From: Colletes latitarsis
Taxonomy: Eukaryota; Arthropoda; Insecta; Hymenoptera; Colletidae
Direction of reading: 5' to 3'
Assembly: GCF_051014445.1 (NCBI RefSeq)
Contig: NW_027488368.1
Coordinates: forward strand, 24,464,001-24,528,000
DNA length: 64,000 nt
Shown: positions 56,201 to 64,000 of the stretch, one piece after another
Numbering within the stretch: the first letter of the stretch is position 1
How the letters are laid out: each line of letters opens with the position of its first letter
Position numbers and translations under genes: made by a program
The notes under the pieces: generated by a model
Seen by the model: only the letters and a program-made list of their open reading frames with translations
Database searches by the model: none
What the model was told of the DNA's origin: nothing

Positions 56201-59104
56201 GAAAAAGCCCAGGATCTGGCCACAAGTATGAGAAATATGCGAAAGTATGAGTCCCACGAGGGCAAATCCCAGGCCTAACCTAGACTGAACCTGCGTTATC
56301 CTCTAAAATGTTGATCGTGACCAGGTTTAGTCGTCTGTTTCAGTGTCGTACCACATAACTACCTGATCCAAACCAGAAATAACCCAGGATCTGTTCAACA
56401 AGTATCTGAAGAAAGCGAAAGTATGTGTCTGATGAGGGCAAATCCTAGACCTAACCTAGACCTAACATGCGTTATCATCAAAAATATTGATCGAAACCAG
56501 GTTTAATAGACTGTTTCAGAGTGGTACCACATTACTACGTAATCCACACCAGTAAAATCCAAGGATCTGCCCAACAAGTATGAGAAATATGCGAAAGTTT
56601 GAGTCCGATGAGGGAGAGTCCCAGGCGTAACCTAGACCTAGCATGCGTTATCCTCTAAAGTATTGATCGAAACCAGGTTTCATGGACTGTTTCAGTGTGA
56701 TACCACATTACTACGAGATCCAAACCAGAAAAAACCCAGGATCTGCCCAACAAGTATGAGAAATATGCGAAAGTTTGAGTCTGATGAGGGCAAATCCAAG
56801 GCCTAACCTAGACCTAACGTGCGTTATCCTCTAAAATATTGTTCGAAACCAGGTTCCATGGACTGTTTCAGTGTGGTACCACATTACCACGTGATTCTAG
56901 CCAGAAAAAACCCAGGATCTGTACAACAACTATGTGAAAAATGCGAAAGTATGAGTCTGGTGAGGGCAAATCCCAGGCCTAACCTAGACGTAACATGGTG
57001 TATCCTCTAAAATATTGGTCGTATCCAGGTTTAATTAACTGTTTCAGTGTGGTACCACATTACTACGTGATCCAATCCAGAAAAATCCAAGGATCTGACC
57101 AACAAGTATGAGAAATATGCGAAGCTATGAGTCTCACGAGGGCAAATCCCAGGCCTAACCTAGACCGAACCGGCGTTATCCTCTAAAATGTTGACCGTGA
57201 CCAGGTTTAATCGTCTGTTTCAGTGTGGTACCACTTTACTACGTGATTCAAGCCAGAAAAAACCCAGGATCTGTACAACAAGTATGTGAAAAATGCGAAA
57301 GTATGAGTCTGATGCGGGCAAATCCCAGGCCTAACCTAGACGTAACATGGTGTATCCTCTAAAATATTGGTCGTATCCAGGTTTAATTAACTGTTTCAGT
57401 GTGGTACCACATTACTACGTGATCCAATCCAGAAAAATCCAATATCTGACAAACAAGTATGAGAAATATGCGAAAGTATGAGTCTGGTGAGGGCGAATCC
57501 CAGACCTATCCCAGACCTAACATGAGTTATCCTCTAAAATATTGATCGAAACCATGTTTAATGGACTGTTACAGTGTAGTACCACATTACTACAAGATCC
57601 AGACCAGTGAAAGCCCAGGATCTGGCCAACAAGTATGAGAAATATGCGAAAGCATGAGCCTGATGCGGGAAAATCCTGGACCTAACCCAGACCTAACATG
57701 CGTTATCCTCTAAAATATTGATCGAGACCAGGTATAATTGACTGTATCAGTGTGGTACCACATTACTACATGATCCAAACAAGAAATAACCCAGGATCTG
57801 TTCAACAAGTATCTGAAGAATGCGAAAGTATGTGTCTGATGAGGGCAAATCCTAGACCTAACCTAGACCTAACATGCGTTATCCTCTAAAGTATTGATCG
57901 AAACCAGGTTTCATGGACTGTTTCAGTGTGGTACCACATTACTACGTGATCCAAACCGGAAAAAAACCCAGGATCTGTTCAACAAGTATGTGAAGAATGC
58001 GAAAGTATGAGTCTGATGAGGGCAAATCCCAGGCCTAACCTAGACCTATCCTGCGTTATCATCTAAAATATTGATCGCAACCAGGTTTCATTGACTGTTT
58101 CAGTGTGGTACCACATTACTACGTGAACCAATCCAGTAAAATCCAAGGATCAGCCCAACAAGTATGAGAAATATGCGAAAGTTTGAGTCTGATGCGGGCA
58201 AATCCAAGGCCTAACCTAGACCTAACGTGCGTTATCCTCTAAAATATTGATCGAAACCAGGTTCCATGGACTGGTTCTGTGTGGTACCACATTACTACGT
58301 GATTCAAGCCAGAAAAAACCCAGGATCTGTACAACAAGTATGTGAAAAATGCGAAAGTATGAGTCTGGTGAGGGCAAATCCCAGGCCTAACCTAGACGTA
58401 ACATGGTGTATCCTCTAAAATATTGGTCGTATCCAGGTTTAATTAACTGTTTCAGTGTGGTACCACGTTACTACGTGATCCATACCGGAAAAAAACACAG
58501 GATCTGTTCAACAAGTATGTGAAGAATGCGAAAGTATGAGCCTGATGAGGGCAAATCCCAGGCCTAACCTAGACCTAACATGCGTTATCCTCTAAAGTAT
58601 TGATCGAAACCAGGTTTAATCGACTGTTTCAGAATGGTACCACATTACTACGTGATCCAAACCAGAAAAAACCCAGGATCTGCTCAACAAGTATGTGAAG
58701 AATGCGAAAGTATGAGCCAGATGAGGGCAAATCCCAGACCTATCCCAGACCCAACTTGCGTTATCCTCTAAAATATTGGTCGAGACCAGGGTTAGTCGAC
58801 TGTTTCAGTATGGTACCACTTTACTACGTGATCCAAACCAGAAAAAACCCAGGATCTGTTCAACAAGTATGTGAAGAATGCGAAAGTATGACCCAGATGA
58901 GGGCAAACCCCACACCTATCCCTGACGTAACTTACGTTATCCTCTAAAATATTGATCGAGACCGGGATTAATCGACTGTTTCAGTGTGGTACCACATTAC
59001 TACGTGATCCAAACCAGAAAAAACCCAGGATCTGTTCAACAAGTATGTGAAGAATGCGAAAGTATGAGCCAGATGAGGGCAAATCCCACACCTATCCCAG
59101 ACAT

Positions 59105-59107
<3 letters not shown>
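47275..59107 (+). repeat. 176-bp satellite array, block 6
   Basis: About 67 monomers in the common orientation contain no insertion for nearly 12 kb. They hold several internal duplications. The variant AGCAACGGATCTGGCTATCA occurs at 48821, 53216 and 54798 (spacings 4395 and 1582 bp, about 25 and 9 monomers), each time with the same neighbours. The first monomer after copy E (47273-47400) is closely repeated at 53432-53560. Open frames of about 60 aa (for example 48731-48922, 53126-53317, 54708-54899) are copies of repeat sequence. The block ends in ATCCCAGACATAAC (59094-59107), the target duplication of copy H. Confidence 0.97.
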
Positions 59108-59137
<30 letters not shown>

Positions 59138-59138
<1 letters not shown>

Positions 59139-59653
59139 TCGTGGGGAAAATCTTCGAAAGACTCCCTCCCACCTCCTTGGGGAGAGGTGGGAGGGGTGTG
59201 TGGGATTCCCCGCGCCCGTACTACGACAGGCGCGGGACCTACCCACTAAAAACCCCACGGTGACCCTTCGGCACGCTTTGGGAGGATACCGGGAATCGCT
59301 CGAAGCATTCTTCCGGTATCCTCCCCGTGCCCGCGCTTTCGCGCCCATCCCCCGGGGGGACAATCGGTCCCCCCAGTAGACACACTGCCTCATAGCGGCG
59401 GGACGGGGCCACTCCATCCCGCCGCTATCCGTCCCGGGGCCGCGTTTAGTGGCGGCTGCGAGCCCCAACTCGCAACCGCCCGCGACCCCGTTTCCACCCC
59501 TCGGCGGCCGGGCGTTCATGGCCGCACCAGACCGCCGAGGGTGCCTCCCCTTGCGTCGGACCGGTAGGGGGAGGCACTCCTACCCCCAACCGGTCCGACC
59601 CGGCGCCGCCTGGCGGGAGGAGGGTCCCCTCAGGACCCCCCTCCCAGCCTAGG
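59138..59653 (-). other. 3' UTR of copy H
   Basis: This is a full-length subfamily-1 3' UTR with the hairpin chain described for copy E, between the ORF2 stop (59654) and the T tract. Confidence 0.8.
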
Positions 59654-60748
59654 TCATCCGCCACGCCGAGGCGGCCGCCCGCGACGCCTCGCGACCGGGC
59701 GACGACCTCGGGCCACCGCACGAGCGCGAGCTTCAGCGCGCCGCTGAAGCTCGCGCTCCCTCCCCGCGGCCTCCTTCTGCAACATTACGTTCTCGCAGAA
59801 GGAGGCCACGGCCCTCCACTTCTCCTCGCTGCCGAGCATGGCGCGCACCACGCCCGGCAGCGAGACATCCCGCCCGACGACGCCGACCAGGACACGGCGC
59901 TCCCCCTCCCACGCGGGGCATACCTCCAGGGTATGATCCGCCGTGTCCTGCTCAACGTCGCAGTGGCAGCAACGCGCCGTCGGCTCCTTCCCTATCCGGC
60001 ACAGGTATCTTCCGAAGCTGCCATGCCCGGAAAACACCTGTGCCAGCCGGTAGGTGAGGCTGCCATGGCCTCTGTCCAGCCACTCCTTCAGGAGTGGCCG
60101 AACAGCCCCGACAGTCCGGTGCCCCGCGGTTGGCAGAGCCAGCCGCTCCTGCCACGCGAGCAACACGGACTGCCGGGCCTGGCGCTTCAAATCGCCCCAA
60201 GCAGGTTCCTGCCCGCCCGGGACCGCCCCCACCCCCGCGCGACGGTCGACGCGGTGCCGGTACATCACCGCGTGCGACCGCGCGAGCAGGTCCATGGGCG
60301 GCATCCCCGCTAGAACCGTCGCCGCCTCATGTGACATGGTCCGATACCCGCGGACGACCCTGAGCGCCATGCGCCTCTGCACCCGACGCAGCATAGTCAT
60401 GCTGCGGCGGGAGGCAGCCAGGTCGTCCGCCCAGACGGGGGCCCCGTATAGGGCCACCGACTGGACCATTGCCACATAGAGGCGACGAACTCGGCCCGCC
60501 GGGCCCCCCAGGTTGGGCAGGATCCGGCCCAGAGCCGCAACCATCCTTTCCAACCGGGGGACCAGGCAGCGGAAATGCTTCTCGAAACGCCAGTGGCTAT
60601 CGAGGATCAGTCCCAGATACCTGATCTGGGGCTTCACCTCGATGTCAGCCCCACCCACCCGAATCAGAGGGGGTGGCGGATCCTGCCGAGGTGAATGAAA
60701 CGCAATCACCTCGGTCTTATGGACCGCCACCGTCATCCCCATCCCCCT
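59654..60748 (-). pseudogene. ORF2 C-terminal fragment (copy H)
   Basis: About 364 open codons correspond to the end of the RT (from GMGMTVAVHKTEV, downstream of the YADD box), the thumb region, the CCHC knuckle and the basic tail. In the knuckle, CDVEQ replaces CDAEQ. Both catalytic Asp motifs and the whole endonuclease are absent through truncation, so it is non-functional despite lacking stops. Confidence 0.9.
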
Positions 60749-60750
60749 GA

Positions 60751-63566
60751 ATCCCAGACATAACTTGCGTTAACCTCTAAAATATTGATCGAGACCAGGA
60801 TTAATCGACTGTTTCAGTGTGGTACCACATTACTACGTGATCCAAACCAGAAGAAGCCCAGGATCAGGCAAACAAGTATGAGAAATATGCGAAAGTTTGA
60901 GTCTGATGAGGGCAAATCCCAGGCCTAACCTAGACATAACAAGCGTTATCCTCTAAAGTATTGATCGAATCCAGGTTTCATGGACTGTTTCAGTGTGATA
61001 CCACATTACTACGTGATCCAAACCAGAAAAAACCCAGGATCTGCTCAACAAGTATGTGAAGAATGGGATAGTATCAGTCTGATGAGGGCAAATCCCAGGC
61101 CTAACCTAGACCTACCAAGCGTTACCCTCGAAGATATTGATCGAAACCAGGTTTAATCGACTGTTTCAGTGTGGTACCACATTACTACGTGATCCAAACC
61201 GGAAAAAAACCCAGGATCTGTTCAACAAGTATGTGAAGAATGCGAAAGTATGAGTCTGATGAGGGCAAATCCCAGGCCTAACCTAGACCTAACCTGCGTT
61301 ATCATCTAAAACATTGATCGAAACCAGGTTTAATTGACTGTTCCAGTGTGGTACCACATTACTACGTGATCCAAACCAAAAAAAGCCCAGGATAAGGCAA
61401 GCAAGTATGAGAAATATGCGAAAGTATGAGTCTGATGAGGGCAAATCCCAGGCCTAACCTAGACCAAACCTGCGTTATCATCTAAAATATTGATCGAAAC
61501 CAGGTTTAATTGACTGTTTCAGTGTGGTACCACATTACTACGAGATCCAATCCAGTAAAATCCAAGGATCAGCCCAACAAGTATGAGAAATATGCGAAAG
61601 TTTGAGTCTGATGAGGGCAAATCCCTGGTCTAACCTAGACTTACCATGCGTTATCCTCGAAAATAATGATCGAAACCAGGTTTAATTAACTGTTTCAGTG
61701 TGGTACCACATTACTACGTGTTCCAATCCAGTAAAATCCAAGGATCTGCCCAACAAGTATGAGAAATATGCGAAAGTTTGAGTCTGATGAGGGCAAATCC
61801 CAGGCCTAACCCAGACCTAGCATGCGTTATCATCTAAAATATTGATCGAAACCAGGTTTAATTAACTGTTTCAGTGTGGAACCACATTACTACGTGATCC
61901 ATACTAGAAAAAGGCCAGGATCTGGCCAATAAGTATGAGAAATTTGCGAAAGTATGAGTCTCATGAGGGCAAATCCCAGACCTAACCCAGACCTTACATG
62001 CGATATCCATTAAAATATTGACCGAGACTAGGTTTCATGGACTGTTTCCGTGTGGCACCACATTACTACCTGATCCAAACTAGAAAAAGCCCAGAATCTG
62101 GCCATCAAGTATGAGATATATGCCGAAGTACGATCCTGATGAGAGCAAATCCCCAGACCTAACCTAGACCTAACATGCGTTATCCTCTAAAATATTGTTC
62201 GAGACCAGGATTAATCGACTGTTTCAGTGTAGTACCACTTTACTACGTGATCCAAACCAGAAATAACCCAGGACCTGTTCAACAAGTATCTGAAGAATGC
62301 GAAAGTATGGGTCTGATGAGGGCAAATCCTAGACCTAACCCTGACCTAACCTGCGTTATCATCTAAAACATTGATCGAACCCAGGTTTAATTGACTGTTC
62401 CAGTGTGGTACCACATAACTACGTGATCCAAACCAGAAAAAACCCAGGATCTGGTCAACAAGTATGAGAAATGAGCGAAAGTATGAGCCTGATGAGGGCA
62501 AGTCGCAGACCTATCCCAGACCTAACTTGCGTTATCCTCAGGAATATTGATCGAAAGCTGGTTTAGTTGACTGTTTCAGTTTGGTACCACATTACTACGT
62601 GATCCAAACCAGAAAAAACCCAGGATCTGTTCAACGAGTATGCGAAAAATGCGAAAGTATGAGCCAGATGAGGTCAAATCCTAGACCTAACCCAGACCTA
62701 CCATGTGTTACCCTCAAAAATATTCATCGAAACCAGGCTTAATCGACTGTTTCAGTGTGGTACCACATTACTACGTGATCCAAACCGGAAAAAAACCCAG
62801 GATCTGTTCAACAAGTAAGTGAAGAATGCGAAAGTATGAGGCTGATGAGGGCAAATCCCAGGTCTAACCTAGACCTATCATGGTGTAACGTCTAAAATAT
62901 TGGTCGTATCAAGGTTTAATTAACTGTTTCAGTGTGGGACCACACTAATACGTGATCGAATCCAGAAAAATCCAAGGATTTGCCCAACAAGTATGACAAA
63001 TATGCGAAAGTTTGAGTCTGATGAGGGCAAATGCCAGGCCTAACCTAGACCTAACATGCGTTATCATCTAAAATATTGATCGAAACCAGGTTTAATTGAC
63101 AGTTTCAGTGTGGTACCACATTACTACGTGATCCAATCCAGTAAAATCCAAGGATCAGCCCAACAAGTATGAGAAATATGCGAAAGTATGAGCCATATGA
63201 GGGCAAATCCCAGACCTATCCCAGACCCAACTTGAAAATATTGAGGAGGGCAAATGCCTCTAAAATATTGATCGAAACCAGGCTTCATGGACTGTTTCAG
63301 TTTGATACCACATTACTACGTGATCCAAACCAGAAAAAACCCAGGATCTGTTGAACAAGTATGTGAAGAATGCGATAGTATGAGTCTGATGGGGGCAAAT
63401 CCCAAGCCTAACCTAGACCTATCCTGCGTTATCATCTAAAATATTGATCGAAACCAGGTTTAATTGACTGTTTCAGTGTGGTACCACATTACTACGTGAT
63501 CCAAACCAGAAAAAACCCAGGATCTGTTCAACAAGTATGTGAAGATTGCGAAAGTATGAGACAGAT
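60751..63566 (+). repeat. 176-bp satellite array, block 7
   Basis: About 16 monomers in the common orientation. One monomer is rearranged at about 63225-63265: after CAGACCCAACTTG the expected sequence is replaced by GAAAATATTGAGGAGGGCAA and then resumes. Open frames at 62175-62366 and 63169-63354 are repeat-derived. The block ends in AGTATGAGACAGAT (63553-63566), the target word of copy I. Confidence 0.96.
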
Positions 63567-64000
63567 GAGCTCCTCCAGACCCTTGATGACGATCCATGGG
63601 GGCGCCCATATAAGGTGGTGCTGAATAAGCTCCGCCCGTGGGCGCCCCCCGTCACCGAGGGTCTTGACCCCCGGCTGCTGGAGGACGTGGTCAATACACT
63701 CTTCCCAATTGGGGAGAGGGGACCGCGTCCTCCGGCGGCGGCGGCTGTCCCAGTGGAGTGGACGGCCGAGCTGGGGGTCACGCAGGAGGAGCTGGCAGCG
63801 GCCATCAGACGGCTCGGGGTTCGTAACACGGCCCCGGGTCCGGATGGTGTGCCCGGCCGGGTTTGGGTCTTGACCCAGGGCGTCCTTGGGGCCGACCTCA
63901 GGCGGTTGTTCGACCGCTGCCTGAGGGACGGGCGATTCCCCCCCAGTTGGAAGGTGGCGAGGATGGTCCTCCTCCGGAAGGAGGGTCGGCCCGCGGAGTC
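63567..64000 (+). mobile_element. SatR1 copy I, 5'-truncated, continues beyond the window
   Basis: This plus-strand copy begins inside ORF2 (ELLQTLDDDPWG, residue 357 of copy E) directly after AGTATGAGACAGAT, the plus-strand target position. Only its first 434 bases are inside the window, so poly(A) and the right duplication cannot be checked. It is nearly identical to copy E in the overlap. Confidence 0.92.
63567..64000 (+). pseudogene. ORF2 fragment, linker and start of the RT domain (copy I)
   Basis: The frame is open from GAG at 63567 (ELLQTLDDD) through LRPWAPPVTEGLD, TAPGPDGVPGRVW and ARMVLLRKEGRPAES to the window edge. It equals residues about 357-501 of copy E with a single visible change (EDVVNT for EDEVNT). 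It is marked as a fragment because the endonuclease is missing. The rest of the RT presumably lies to the right of the window. Confidence 0.88.

Larger units (their letters stand above)
59108..60750 (-). mobile_element. SatR1 copy H, 5'-truncated
   Basis: This minus-strand copy has a 30-T tract (59108-59137), a complete 3' UTR and the last third of ORF2. It is truncated at about 60750, just after the codons for RGMGM. Perfect 14-bp duplications ATCCCAGACATAAC lie at 59094-59107 and 60751-60764, followed by TTGCG. The target monomer has ACATAAC instead of ACCTAAC, yet the position is the same as for copies A, C and D. Its sequence is nearly identical to copies A, D and E. Confidence 0.95.

Noticed and set aside
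1..64000. 28S rDNA or (TTAGG)n telomeric repeat as the host of the R1-like elements
   Set aside because: All flanks are the 176-bp satellite. No rRNA-like sequence and no TTAGG tract were seen.

Overview
The window is repetitive DNA from an animal genome, most likely an insect. It holds no bacterial genes, operons or single-copy host genes. An insect host, perhaps a hymenopteran, is inferred from the R1-clade retrotransposons and the style of the repeats; the sequence does not prove it. The backbone is one tandem satellite of about 176 bp per monomer, all in the same orientation. It covers roughly 32 kb (about 180 monomers) in blocks at 2122-4906, 5609-16985, 18905-19847, 29985-30790, 40038-41285, 47275-59107 and 60751-63566. 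The blocks carry higher-order structure: a 694-705 bp four-monomer unit and several kilobase-scale internal duplications.

The satellite is interrupted by eight insertion loci of one GC-rich R1-clade non-LTR retrotransposon, called here SatR1 (a working name). Plus-strand copies are B 4907-5609, F 30791-40037, E 41286-47275 and I 63567-end. Minus-strand copies are A 1-2121, the composite C 19848-27555, D 27571-29984 and H 59108-60750. Copy E is full length with both reading frames open: ORF1 (625 aa, three CCHC knuckles), a TAATG stop-start overlap, then ORF2 (1060 aa: AP-like endonuclease, reverse transcriptase, CCHC). Its 3' UTR is a chain of hairpins ending in poly(A). The other copies are 5'-truncated, chimeric or frameshifted, but most differ little from E, which implies recent activity.

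The main observation is target specificity. Every plus-strand copy sits at one position of the monomer, with duplication AGTATGAGNCTGAT. Every minus-strand copy sits at one other position, with duplication ATCCCAGACCTAAC (or ACATAAC) directly before TTGCG. The two inferred first-strand nick sites resemble each other on opposite strands. This looks like a satellite-specific retrotransposon whose endonuclease reads the monomer, by analogy with R1 in 28S rDNA or TRAS/SART in telomeric repeats.

Two other elements are present. A second, different R1-like non-LTR element (G, 31434-38150) is nested in the RT domain of copy F with a 14-bp target duplication and two frameshifts. A 1919-bp probable solo LTR (16986-18904, TG...CA ends, 5-bp duplication ATGAG) interrupts the satellite. 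Locus C is a head-to-tail chimera: a complete element 5' end is joined to the middle of ORF1 of a divergent copy, as expected from template jumping during target-primed reverse transcription.
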